Shown: positions 44,906 through 54,038 of the stretch, one piece after another
Numbering within the stretch: the stretch's first letter is position 1
Layout: the number at the start of each line of letters is the position of its first letter
Assembly: GCF_000332355.1 (NCBI RefSeq)
Contig: NZ_KB235958.1
Span: 566,093 to 630,092, forward strand
Source of the DNA: Baaleninema simplex PCC 7105
GTDB taxonomy: Bacteria; Cyanobacteriota; Cyanobacteriia; Cyanobacteriales; Geitlerinemataceae
Length of the DNA: 64,000 bases
Reading direction: 5' to 3'
Notes under the pieces: generated by a model
Database searches by the model: none
The model's input: only the letters and a program-made list of their open reading frames with translations
Told to the model about the DNA's origin: nothing
Program-made: the position numbers and the translations under genes

Positions 44906-47201
44906 TCACGCATCGATCGCCGATTCAGCCCGTGCTATCAGCGCGGGTCTTTTTTTAGTCGAGCGCACCGGGGACTTTAGCGATCGCGCGTTCCAAGGGG
45001 TCAGGCGATCGCACTCGAAGGGTTTGGGGGTATCGATCCCGAATCCTTGTACGAAATCGACTCCCAGCAAGCGGACTTTTTCTAAAATGGCGTCGTTTTC
45101 TACGAATTCGGCGATCGTCTGCAATCCCATGACGTGGCCGATATGGTTGATGGCTTCGATCGTCGCCGCGTCGATAACGTCGTGTTCGACGTTTTTAATA
45201 AAGTGACCGTCGATTTTGAGATAGTCTACGGGAAGGTTCTTGAGGTAGTTCAGCGACGACATCCCGCTGCCAAAGTCGTCGAGGGCGAAGCAACAGCCGA
45301 GTTGTTTGAGTTGGTAAATAAACTGCGAGGCTTGGTTGAGGTTGCGAATGGCCACGGTTTCCGTGATTTCAAAGCAAATGGTGGCCGGAGATACGTGGTG
45401 CAGCCAAAACTGCTCTCTCAGAAACGCCAAAAACTGCTCGTCGTTGAAACTCGCCCCCGATAAGTTCACCATATACAGCGGTTTGAGGTCGCTGTGAGTT
45501 TCTCCAGTTAAGGCCAGGCGAGAAAACAGCGTCCGCACGACCCAACGATCGATCGCTGGCATCAAATCGTAGAGTTCGGCGGCGGGCATGAACTCGCCGG
45601 GAGCGACGAGGTTGCCGTCTTCGTCCCGCATCCGTAACAACAGTTCGTAACGATCGCGCGATCGCCGCTGCACGTCGCTAGGAACGATGCGCTGGGCGTA
45701 CAAACAAAAGCGGTCTTCTTCTAAGGCTTTGACAATGCGCGAGACCCATTCCATATCGCCGTGACGCCGCACGATATCGCGATCGTCGTGTTGGTAGACG
45801 TGGAACCGGTTTCGTCCGCCTTCTTTGGCGGCGTACATGGCGGTATCGGCAGCACTCAAGACCTTGGCACGGCTTTCGGCGCGGTCGTCGATTTCCACTA
45901 AGCCGATACTGACGCCGATCGTGAAGGTTTTATCGTGCCAGAGGAAGCGGAACGCCCGCACGCGATCGATCAGTTTCTCGACCACCGATCGCGCTTCTTT
46001 TAACGAACACTGATACAACAACAGCCCGAATTCGTCGCCGCCGAGTCTAGCGAGCAGGTCGCTTTTTCTCACGTTGCTGTGCAGCAACACGCTGATTTGA
46101 CGCAGGAGTTCGTCTCCGGCGGAGTGACCGCAGGTATCGTTGACGATTTTGAAGCGATCGAGGTCGAGATAGCAGAGAACGTGGCTTTCTTCGCTGCGGC
46201 GTCCGTCTCCGATCGCCCGTTCCAAGCGACGCTCGAACTCGCGGCGGTTGACCAATCCCGTGAGGGGATCGTGGCTGGCTTGCCAAGATAGTTGGCGGGC
46301 CAGCGATCGCGCGGGGGTCACGTCGCGACAGACTTAAGACTGCCCCGACGATTTCCCCTTCGTTGAGGCGAATCGGTGCCGCCGACAGCTCGACACAGAA
46401 CTCTTGGGTGTCGTTGCTTCCCACCAAACGATGGTCTAAGGGATCGAGACAAGCCCCGTCGCGCAAGACACGATCGAGTAGGTTTTCAACGGGAGTGCGC
46501 GTCACTTCGTCCCACAACCGCAATACGGTTTCGAGCGCCTGTCCCCACGCGGCTTCTGACGTCCACCCCGTTAAGGTCTCGGCTACGGGGTTGAGGGACT
46601 GCACGCGGCCTCGAGCGTCGGTGGAAATGGCGGCGTCGCCAATTGAGTGCAACGTCACTTGCGCGAGTTCTTTTTCGTGAACTAGGGCTTGTTCGATACC
46701 CTGACGATCGCGAATTTCCCGTTTTAGCTGTTCGTTGGCTCGAGCTAACTCTAAGGTTCGCTCCCGCACCCGCGCTTCTAGGTCGTTTTTGGCGCGGCGC
46801 AAGGCTTCTGAGGCTTGTTTGCGTTCGATGGCGTAGCGAAGGGATTTGACCAACAGTTGGCTGTTGACATGGCGTTTGACGAGGTAGTCCTGAGCGCCCA
46901 AGCGCACGGCGTCTAAGGCCAAGCTATCGTCGTCGGCGTTGGTTAACACGACAACGGGCAGTTCTGGCGCGACGGCGACGATGCGATCGAGAGATTCTAA
47001 TCCTTGGCTGTCGGGTAAGGTCAAGTCCAGTAGCATCACGTCGAACCGGCTGGCTTTCAGGGCGGCGATCGCCCCCTCGAGACGAGAAACGCTCGTCCAC
47101 TCAAATGCTGTGTGACGAACGCTTTTTAGGTGTTCTTGGAGCAATCGCGCTTGGGCGGGATTGTCTTCGACCAACAAGATCGCGACGGAGTTTTCGGACA
47201 T
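44906..47201 (-). pseudogene. Response regulator-PAS-GGDEF-EAL protein, broken by a single-base frameshift
   Basis: The first half, from ATG 47201, encodes MSENSVAILLVEDNPAQARL, a receiver with D59, a coiled coil, and a PAS domain (IGDAAISTDARGRVQSLNPVAETLTGW). It stays in frame to GAVLSLSRR. The second half, from about 46320 in another frame, encodes ARQLSWQASHDPLTGLVNRR, GGDEF (ARLGGDEFGLLLY) and an EAL domain with YELLLRMRDEDG, CFEITETVAI, LDDFGSGMSSLNYL and YLKIDGHFIK. Both cyclase and phosphodiesterase motifs look intact. The break is at about 46334-46335, where one extra T in GACTTAAGAC changes the frame. Removing it restores AVLVCRDVTPARSLARQ. It may be a true pseudogene, a two-piece gene or a sequencing error. 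Confidence 0.85.
44927..44957 (+). terminator. clpX intrinsic terminator
   Basis: AGCCCGTGC (44927-44935) pairs with GCGCGGGTCT (about 44941-44950) and is followed by TTTTTTT. The hairpin lies within the last codons of the convergent, minus-strand gene ending at 44906, leaving only four bases between the two stops. Confidence 0.8.
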
Positions 47202-47431
47202 TATATAAAAGTTTATGTATCTTAAAGTCTTCTTTCTATTATGCAAGTTTGCCTCGAAAATCGTATAACAAATCACTTCAAACAATACAAAACTTAGTAT
47301 TTGTTAAAATAACATAACAATTAGATCGAGACGAACGTAGTCGTTCGTTCGGCGTTAAAAGAGTGTCAACTCAGCGATCCCCAAGGAGTCGAGAGCGTGA
47401 CGATCCCGACTTCAATAGCGATGACAAACTG

Positions 47432-47878
47432 TCAGATAGCGCGATCGATGCGATCGGACGGAAGCGTCACAGTTTCGAGCCAAAATTGCTGAATTCTATC
47501 GACGATCGATAACAGTTGTCTTAAATTTTGGGGTTTTTTAATATAGCAATTCGCGTGTAGGTCGTAACTGTCCCGAACATCCTGCTCGTTGCTCGAGGTG
47601 GTCAACACCAGCACGGGAATGTGTCGTAGGGTCGGATCGCTCTTGAGTTCGGCTAAGACTTCGCGGCCGTCTTTGCGGGGTAAATTGAGATCGAGTAAAA
47701 TCGCGTCGGGAAGTAGAACGTCAGCGTATTGTCCCTCGCGACGTAAGTACGCCATCGCCTCGATTCCGTCTTTCACCGCGATCGTTTCATGTAGTAGCTG
47801 ACTTTCCCGAAAGGCTTCGCGAATCAAGCGCACGTGAGCTTGATTGTCCTCAACCAGCAAAATAGTACGACATTTCAT
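47432..47878 (-). CDS. Rcp1-type response regulator
   Basis: The 148-residue product is a single receiver domain: ILLVEDNQAHVRLIREAF, the phospho-aspartate in AILLDLNLPRKDGREVL (about D63), the threonine in VLVLTTSSNEQDV and lysine in NCYIKKPQNLRQL. The short C-terminal extension is typical of Rcp1. It lies 33 bp downstream of the phytochrome-type kinase on the same strand, and Rcp1 is the known partner of cyanobacterial phytochrome Cph1. A partner relationship is inferred. Confidence 0.92.
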   Translation of the reverse strand: MKCRTILLVEDNQAHVRLIREAFRESQLLHETIAVKDGIEAMAYLRREGQYADVLLPDAILLDLNLPRKDGREVLAELKSDPTLRHIPVLVLTTSSNEQDVRDSYDLHANCYIKKPQNLRQLLSIVDRIQQFWLETVTLPSDRIDRAI

Positions 47879-47911
47879 GGTTGTTTCGTCCTCGTCGAAC
47901 GTAAATCGAAC

Positions 47912-50185
47912 TTAAGATATTGGGTCTTTAAATTTGGGAAGCGTGAAGTAAAATGTCGCTCCTTCTCCAAGCTGGGAAACAACCCACATCCGTCCGCCGT
48001 GGCGCTCGATAATCCGCTTGCAAATCGCTAATCCAATTCCCGTACCGGGATATTCATCTCGGGTGTGGAGGCGTTGGAAAATAGAGAAAATACGATCGGC
48101 AAATTGTGGGTCGAGACCGATGCCGTTGTCTCGAACGGAAAACACCCAGGCGTTCTCCTCGTCTCGGGCGCTGGCGTGAATTTCTAAGGGGCGATCGCTG
48201 CGGAACTTGAGGGCGTTTCCCAGTAAGTTTTGAAAAACCTGCGTCAGTTGAGTTTTGTCGGCTTTCACGACGGGAAGAGCATCGTAAGACAGTCGCGCCC
48301 CCGTTTCTTCGATGCGACCGCGTAGGTTCATCTGTACTCGTTTTAACACTGTTTCGACAGAGACTTCCGTGAAGGGTTTTCCCCGAGATCCCACTCGCGA
48401 ATAGGCTAACAAATCTTCGATCAGGCGCTGCATATGGGTGACACCCTGCACGGCAAAATCGATGAATTCCTTGGCGTCATCGTCGAGGCGATCGCCGTAG
48501 CGCATTTCCAGTAACTGTACGTAACTCGATACCAAGTTTAGCGGTTCCTGGAGGTCGTGAGAGGCGACGTAGGCGAATTTTTCTAATTCTGCGTTCGATC
48601 GCTCCAGTTCTCGCGTTAATTTTGCTAGTTCTTCCGCTTGACGCAACACAATTTTAAAAATTGCATCCCGCAAAGCCAGGGCTGCTTCGAGGGAACTCGA
48701 TCGCCAGGGAAGGGATTTTCCGCGTACCAACTCTCGCCATTCTTTAAACGATTCCCGAGGGGACAGGCGTACCGTTCCATCGTCGTCCCGCGTTTCCTCG
48801 ATCGCGTCGTAGGGATTTCCCGCCCAGCGTACCGTCTGTAAAGTTTCGGGGCGGAACCAGAGCAAATAATGACCCAGGTTTTGAGAAATCGCCACCGCCA
48901 AAATCCCGCTGGCCACGTTGCGGAAGTCCTTCGCTTGGGGAACCCACGACGACAAGCGATCGCTATAAAACAAATCCTGTTGGAAATGAGGCTCGAGCTG
49001 GGCGACGAGGTCGCGAATCTGGTCTTGAGAGGGGGTATCGCCCACTGTCTGACAAGTTCCGTTGAGGAAAACCGCCGCCCCTGACGCTTTGACGATTCCC
49101 AGCAGAACGCTGGCGTTATCGGTCGCCCCCCGTACCCAGTCTTTCGCCTCGGACATGGCCTCGACCAATTGCGAGAGCTTGATTTGCGAGGAGACGCGAT
49201 CGTCGTAGGCGCTGCGGTCTTCCTTGACGGACAGTTCGATGGAGGTGGTGCGAGCGACAAACTCGCAGGCGTCGCGGATTTCGGGGGACAGCTCGGTCGG
49301 TTCTCGATGGTGACAGGAAACCAACCCCCACAGGCGCTGTTGTTTCGTCAGAGACATTACCAGCGTCGATCGACTTCCCATGTTTTCCAGATAAACTTGG
49401 TGACAGGGGACGACACCGCGCAGCCACGACCGACCTAAATCGAGGGGTTTGTCCGTTCCCTGGGGCGTCGGTGGAACGAGGGAGGCTTCCTCGGCGCGAA
49501 CGTCGGGAATCCACCGCAGATAGTTCGCCGCGAAGAGGTGGCGACAGGAACGGGTATCGGCGTCGGGGTAGTGGAGTCCCACGTAAGACTCGAGGTCGGG
49601 GTGTTTGGATTCGGCGATGACGCAACCGTGACCGTCTTCGTCGAATTGGTAGGCCATGACGCGATCGAATGCGGTGAGGTGGCGCACGGCGTTGACGGTG
49701 GTTTGACAGAGATCTTCGAGGGTGGCCGACTGTTGCAGTTGGCTGACGATCGATCGCACCTGTTGGTAGAAGCGAGAAAAATTCATCGATCGCCGGGTTC
49801 CGTTCGGCTCGAATTCCAAGACGATCAGTCCGTCATTGTTGCGGTGAACGCGCGTGTGATAGGTGCGGCGATCGTGGGGGTGAGAAATCTCGAAATCGAG
49901 AACGAGGGGGGTGTGAGGCGTCAGGTCTGGAAGTTCGCTGTAGAGGCGTTCGAGTTGAGCGGCGCTTAGCAGTTGGGAAAGGGGGTGTCCGACGACAGCG
50001 TCAGGTGAGAGTCCGAAAAACGGTGAGATCGCCTCGCTCACCTGTACGATCGTCGAGTTGGATTCGTCAACGACGACGAGGACGCCGTGAGATCCGACGC
50101 GCTCGTAATGTTCGATCGGGGAGCTATCCTCGAGATCGATGTCGGAATACGAACGGGGATGGGGGGGATTGGGCGTTGAACTCAC
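47912..50185 (-). CDS. Phytochrome-type (Cph1-like) light-sensing histidine kinase
   Basis: The start is GTG at 50185, giving 757 residues. PAS is at 26-128, GAF at 147-315, PHY at 320-495, HisKA near 525-595 (H543 in VASHDLQEPLNLV) and HATPase at 640-752 (LLGNALKFRS, VFSVRDNGIGLD, GTGIGLAIC). C261-H262 in VVPCHQVYLENMG aligns with the Cph1 chromophore cysteine-histidine, so bilin binding is likely. The conserved DIP motif of GAF reads DTR (residues 210-212), keeping Asp but not Ile-Pro, which could shift the photochemistry. PHY tongue PRESFKEWRELVRGKSLPW is present. It is followed by the Rcp1-like gene 33 bp downstream. Confidence 0.93.
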   Translation of the reverse strand: MSSTPNPPHPRSYSDIDLEDSSPIEHYERVGSHGVLVVVDESNSTIVQVSEAISPFFGLSPDAVVGHPLSQLLSAAQLERLYSELPDLTPHTPLVLDFEISHPHDRRTYHTRVHRNNDGLIVLEFEPNGTRRSMNFSRFYQQVRSIVSQLQQSATLEDLCQTTVNAVRHLTAFDRVMAYQFDEDGHGCVIAESKHPDLESYVGLHYPDADTRSCRHLFAANYLRWIPDVRAEEASLVPPTPQGTDKPLDLGRSWLRGVVPCHQVYLENMGSRSTLVMSLTKQQRLWGLVSCHHREPTELSPEIRDACEFVARTTSIELSVKEDRSAYDDRVSSQIKLSQLVEAMSEAKDWVRGATDNASVLLGIVKASGAAVFLNGTCQTVGDTPSQDQIRDLVAQLEPHFQQDLFYSDRLSSWVPQAKDFRNVASGILAVAISQNLGHYLLWFRPETLQTVRWAGNPYDAIEETRDDDGTVRLSPRESFKEWRELVRGKSLPWRSSSLEAALALRDAIFKIVLRQAEELAKLTRELERSNAELEKFAYVASHDLQEPLNLVSSYVQLLEMRYGDRLDDDAKEFIDFAVQGVTHMQRLIEDLLAYSRVGSRGKPFTEVSVETVLKRVQMNLRGRIEETGARLSYDALPVVKADKTQLTQVFQNLLGNALKFRSDRPLEIHASARDEENAWVFSVRDNGIGLDPQFADRIFSIFQRLHTRDEYPGTGIGLAICKRIIERHGGRMWVVSQLGEGATFYFTLPKFKDPIS

Positions 50186-50344
50186 GCGAGCGATCGCTCC
50201 TCTGTCTACTTCACGTTACCTCGATACGTCCGAGCGACAAATCTAAGTCACTCCAATTGTACTCAAAAATATGTTTTTTCGATCGAAATTCTACTCGAGT
50301 GTAACGATATTAGCAAACAAGCTTTGAAGGCGATAAAATTTCGA

Positions 50345-51060
50345 TCATTTTAAATACAGTAAGTCTCCTTTTCCTAATAAATTGTTAACTCGTGTTTTTT
50401 TAGGGACTAAAATAATATCGGAATCGGCTTCGCTTGCCGTTCGCAATGCTACGCGACCCGGTAAGTTAGATCGAATAATTGGTGTTACCACTTGCGCCTC
50501 TGGTCTTTGCGTGGTGATAATCAAGTGAATTCCAGCAGATCTTGCCATCGCGCCCAATTGTTTAATCGAATATTCAAGAGTTTTTGCCATTTCTTTATCT
50601 GCCATAAAATCGGCATATTCATCAAAAATGCAAACGATTGGCGGTTTAGGTTCTTTGCCTTTTTGTGATTGATATTGATTGTATTTCGGCAAATCGTTAC
50701 AGCCACTTGCCTCAAATTTTTGATAGCGAGATTCCATTTCTTCGACTAACCCAGTCATCAATTCGATCGCGCGATCGCTATCTTTCACAACAGGCGATAA
50801 CAGCTAGGGCATTTTCTCGAATTCCGGAAACGTCACCCGCTTCGGATCGACGAGAGCAATTTTCAAATGTTGGGGCGATCGACGCTGAATCAAACTCAAC
50901 AACAGCGCCCGTAAAAACTCACTTTTTCCGCTTCCCGTCGTTCCCCCCACCAAGAAATGACAAGTATTCGGATCGGATAAATCCGCTTCGACAAGTTTTC
51001 CCTCTAAATTCACGCCGATCGCAATGCGAACTGGTGCCGTCGGCGGAAGCGTTTCCCGTC
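50345..51060 (-). pseudogene. FtsK/SpoIIIE-type DNA translocase fragment with in-frame stop
   Basis: The minus strand encodes GVNLEGKLVEADLSDPNTCH, Walker A GGTTGSGKSEFLRALLLSLI and ALVDPKRVTFPEFEKMP, then TAG at 50815-50817. It continues with LLSPVVKDSDRAIELMTGLV, PPIVCIFDEYADFMADKEMA (Walker B) and LIITTQRPEAQVVTPIIRSN. The TAG sits where relatives have Trp (TGG). The N-terminal part is missing and replaced by a MITE at 51061. It is the motor core of a short FtsK-type ATPase, as seen in plasmid and DNA-processing systems, and is no longer functional as one chain. Confidence 0.85.
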
Positions 51061-51161
51061 GGGTGCATCTCACTTTTGCACCCGGAACCCCACCCATCCT
51101 CCCCTTAGTAAGGGGAGGTGCCGAAGGCGGAGGGGTCGTTCTACGAAATTGAGATGCACCC
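51061..51161. mobile_element. 101-bp MITE with 12-bp TIRs and 8-bp target duplication
   Basis: GGGTGCATCTCA (51061-51072) and its exact reverse complement TGAGATGCACCC (51150-51161) bound the element. The flanks TTCCCGTC (51053-51060) and TTCCCGTC (51162-51169) are the target duplication. The interior contains palindromic CCTCCCCTTAGTAAGGGGAGG. It interrupts the FtsK-type gene. A further copy of one end lies at 53803-53820. Confidence 0.9.
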
Positions 51162-51174
51162 TTCCCGTCGGATA

Positions 51175-51290
51175 TATAGCAGTACGACTTCGTTTGCGGA
51201 TTGTTTTCAGGATAGATCGTTACGGAATGGGGTTTTCAGCCGATCTGTTTCCGCAAACCATTTAGGATTGCTATACTGCTCGGGTAGTAA
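51175..51290. repeat. Palindromic spacer repeat
   Basis: TATAGCAGTACG near 51175 and AGGATTGCTATACTGCTC near 51270, with inner TTTGCGGA/TCCGCAAA arms (about 51200 and 51247), form a large imperfect palindrome. This is a common cyanobacterial spacer type. No gene lies in 51170-51368. Confidence 0.5.
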
Positions 51291-51368
51291 TGAGGAGTAA
51301 TGCTACTTTGGTTTTTGAATCCTGGCCACGAAAGGATTGTGACTGACCAGAATCATTAGAGTACAGCA

Positions 51369-51570
51369 CTACCGAGGAAGGAAATTCCGAACCATCTCTC
51401 GCAGTTCCTCCCAGTCATAGCGGTAGGCTTGGAACTGCGGAAGGACGCAATACACCGCTGCGTCGATGGGTTGTTGCTTCTGCTGGTGTAGCAAATCGGC
51501 GTACGATCCCACCTGTAACACTTGCGCCGAAGGATCGGCGGGCGATCGAATTTGCGACGGTTCAGTATAG
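51369..51570 (-). pseudogene. C-terminal fragment of an unidentified gene
   Basis: Minus-strand codons from about 51570 to the TAG at 51369-51371 stay open, with a protein-like composition: VLQVGSYADLLHQQKQQPID, then AAVYCVLPQFQAYRYDWEEL and ending NFLPR. No start or upstream portion is seen, so it looks like a decayed end of a gene on the same strand as the broken FtsK-type gene. I do not recognise the family. Confidence 0.5.
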
Positions 51571-51617
51571 TAGGATAAAAAGTAAGAGTAGAATCAAAAC
51601 ATTGGAGACAGCCCTCC

Positions 51618-53078
51618 TTGAACTTTCAACCCTCGCTGTGTCGTAACGAGAGCGAAGTCGAAAGTAAACTTATCGTTCAATATTTACTACCTCAACTCGG
51701 CTATCCTCCAAACACTTGGCATCAGGAGGTCGCGTTTGGTAGTATCCGTTTAGACTTTCTTGCCTTTGCCACTCAGGTCTTACCGTTCGTCCTCGATGCC
51801 AACTCTCCGCTCAGCGTTGTTTTTGAAGCGAAGAGTCCGCGAGAAAATTTAGATTCTCACGTTCGCAAACTACAGCGGTATCTGACTCAGTTGCAGGTTC
51901 GCTATGGCTTGTTGACAAATGGGAAAGAAATTCGTATCTACCATCGAAAGGGAAAGCGTACCGAATTAATTTTTCAATGTTTGGGCGACGAAGTGTCCGA
52001 TCGAATCGATGAAATTCGTCAGCTAGTCGGTAGAGACAGTTTAAAGCATTACATTCCGCAAAAAGCGAAATTTTTGAGTTCTTCCGATCGAGAGCGATCG
52101 CAGACTTCCAGATTGAGTTTACCGGAAGACGAAAGCATTACAATAAAGCTGTCGAATTCGCGTCAAGATACGCTAGATTCATCAGAAGCAAAACAGATAA
52201 ATCAAGTTTCGAGGAAATATTTTGTGAAAATAATTGCCGTTTATCACAATAAAGGTGGAGTTGGAAAAACGACAACCGTTGTCAATCTTGCTGCCGCACT
52301 ACGAAAACAAGGAAAACGAGTTTTAGTGGTCGATCTTGACAGTCAAGCCAACACGACATTTGCGGCTGGATTAGTCAAATTTGACGACGAACAATTTGAC
52401 GATATCAAAGATAGTAATATCTATCACGTGATCGATTCTAGAAGTAAATATTCTATCCCAGAAGTTGCTCGAACGAGCCAGTTTTGCGATCCGGAGTTCG
52501 ATATTATTCCCGCTCATATTAGCTTGATGGAATACGAGCGAAAGCTAATTGAAATTGAGCCGGCCAAAAAGCGGTTGTATGATAAACTCAAACAAATCGA
52601 CGATCGCTATGATATTGTAATTATTGATACGCCACCCTCCTTAAACCTTTATGCTAGAATTGCGCTCATTACCGCTGACTATTTGATTATTCCATCAGAC
52701 TTGAAACCTTTTGCTAATGAAGGTTTGAAAAATGTCAAAAATTTTATTGAAGATATTGACGAATTTCGTGAAATGCTTGGAAAATCGTCTTTAAATATTT
52801 TAGGAGTACTACCATCCAAAGTTTCAACAAATAAAAAATTCAGGGACTATACCTTACCAAATCGAGAAAAAGTCATTCGAGAACGTTATGGTTTTGAACT
52901 GATGACCTCTCGCATTTTTGAACGAGAAGATTTAGCTAAGTCTGTTGACAACATGATGACAGTTGGCGATTTAGATATTCCAGATCCCAAATCGATTTTT
53001 GATTATAAGCCTGATTCTCAAGCTGCCGAAGAATTTGAAATTTTAGCTAACGAAGTAACGAGTAAAGTAGGATTATAA
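51618..53078 (+). CDS. Fusion of restriction-type (HSDR_N-like) nuclease domain and ParA ATPase
   Basis: TTG at 51618 is the likely start (GGAG ten bases upstream), giving 486 residues. Residues 10-110 resemble the type I restriction R-subunit N-terminal nuclease: E15, D46 (IRLDFLAF), E70-x-K72 (VVFEAKSP) and the QxxxY-like QLQVRYGLLTNG. A linker spans 150-200. A ParA domain follows, with deviant Walker A KGGVGKTT (212-219), Walker A' VVDLDSQAN (237-245) and Walker B DIVIIDTPPS (332-341). Catalytic residues look intact. It overlaps the ParB-like gene by one base. AT-rich codon use unlike the HIP1-rich neighbours suggests transfer. Function unknown; defence or plasmid-like partition are candidates. 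Confidence 0.85.
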   Translation: MNFQPSLCRNESEVESKLIVQYLLPQLGYPPNTWHQEVAFGSIRLDFLAFATQVLPFVLDANSPLSVVFEAKSPRENLDSHVRKLQRYLTQLQVRYGLLTNGKEIRIYHRKGKRTELIFQCLGDEVSDRIDEIRQLVGRDSLKHYIPQKAKFLSSSDRERSQTSRLSLPEDESITIKLSNSRQDTLDSSEAKQINQVSRKYFVKIIAVYHNKGGVGKTTTVVNLAAALRKQGKRVLVVDLDSQANTTFAAGLVKFDDEQFDDIKDSNIYHVIDSRSKYSIPEVARTSQFCDPEFDIIPAHISLMEYERKLIEIEPAKKRLYDKLKQIDDRYDIVIIDTPPSLNLYARIALITADYLIIPSDLKPFANEGLKNVKNFIEDIDEFREMLGKSSLNILGVLPSKVSTNKKFRDYTLPNREKVIRERYGFELMTSRIFEREDLAKSVDNMMTVGDLDIPDPKSIFDYKPDSQAAEEFEILANEVTSKVGL

Positions 53079-53797
53079 TGAGCTTAGACTTAAGGACTTC
53101 TTTAGTCGATATTGCGAGCATCACCTCTACTAAACTTCGATCTACATTTTCAGAATCAAAACTGGAAACTGTAGCCCGATCGATATTAAAATCTGGTGGT
53201 TTAGTCAAGCCAATAATTATCAAGCGTATTGGTCTCGACAGCTATCAAGTAGTTGCAGGAGATTTTGAATATTATTCATCATTGAAAGCCCAAGAAATCG
53301 ACGACAATTTTGAAATGATTCGAGCCTTTATCGTCGATTCCGAACAAGAAAGCTTCGTCGTCGAACAAGCATCGGAGATTGCAAAACAGTATGAAATTAA
53401 AGCAATATCAGTTCCTTCATCTGAAGGGTCTAGCGAATTAGAATCTCGATTGTCTAATTTAGAGCTTAGGCTCGAACAATCTCTGAACGATATTCGTCGT
53501 GAATTTTCTCAAGAGAGAACGCAAATTTTCGAGCGATTTCAAGGTCTGGAAAGCCAAATTTCTAAACCTGTCGATCCCTTATATGAATTGAATGTTTTAC
53601 CTTACGATAAAATCGCCATTCGTCTCAAGCAGGCGAAAATTGCTAGAGCTGAAAAACTAGCAAAAACTATTTGTGAAGCTCGCAGTAAAAAATCTGATGG
53701 TCAATTTGAAAACTATCTGGATGTCGTCGAATCAGTAAAGGGACTCGGACAAAAGACAATTTTAAGTATTATTGACGACTGGTCATCGCGTCGCTAA
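53078..53797 (+). CDS. ParB-like protein partnered with the nuclease-ParA gene
   Basis: The 239-residue product has a ParB/Srx-like N-domain at about 10-105 (VARSILKSGGLVKPIIIKRI, SYQVVAGDFEYYSSLKAQEI). The canonical CTP-binding box GERRxRA is replaced by GDFEYYSS, so CTP use is doubtful. Residues 115-160 are a coiled coil (LESRLSNLELRLEQSLNDI). A C-terminal helical region (LKQAKIARAEKLAKTICEAR, VESVKGLGQKTILSIIDDW) ends in a helix-hairpin-helix-like motif with possible DNA binding. The gene starts at the ATG sharing one base with the ParA stop TAA, so the two are co-translated. It should act with the ParA fusion. Confidence 0.8.
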   Translation: MSLDLRTSLVDIASITSTKLRSTFSESKLETVARSILKSGGLVKPIIIKRIGLDSYQVVAGDFEYYSSLKAQEIDDNFEMIRAFIVDSEQESFVVEQASEIAKQYEIKAISVPSSEGSSELESRLSNLELRLEQSLNDIRREFSQERTQIFERFQGLESQISKPVDPLYELNVLPYDKIAIRLKQAKIARAEKLAKTICEARSKKSDGQFENYLDVVESVKGLGQKTILSIIDDWSSRR

Positions 53798-53802
53798 CGG
53801 AG

Positions 53803-53911
53803 GGTGCATCTCACTTTTGTAAAAATATAAGTGTAAAAATATAAGTCTGGAGTAGGTTGGACTTCGGCAACGCTGCCGTCCATGAGTGGAGCGATCGCGA
53901 AACCCAACCTA
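53803..53911. repeat. MITE end plus AGGTTGG inverted-repeat element
   Basis: GGGTGCATCTCACTTTTG (53803-53820) matches the left end of the MITE at 51061, but no opposite end is found. Two GTAAAAATATAAGT direct repeats follow. GTAGGTTGG (53851-53859) and CCAACCTAC (53903-53911) then bound a short element related to the one at 16531. Confidence 0.7.
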
Positions 53912-53978
53912 CCTCAAACTGGGGCAAACCCGTGTTTGAGATTCGGATTCCGCATGAATCCTGCTATCGGCCAAAACC

Positions 53979-54013
53979 AGCCCCCCAGTATCTCGACGAT
54001 ACCGGGGGGCTTA
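53979..54013. terminator. Hairpin between convergent genes
   Basis: AGCCCCCC-AGTAT (53979-53991) pairs with ATACCGGGGGGCT (53999-54011), nearly perfect, with TT tail on plus. It terminates the ParB-like gene and possibly the DUF gene at 54039 in the other direction. Confidence 0.75.
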
Positions 54014-54038
54014 TCGCGTCTCTTCTGAAAACCGTCCG

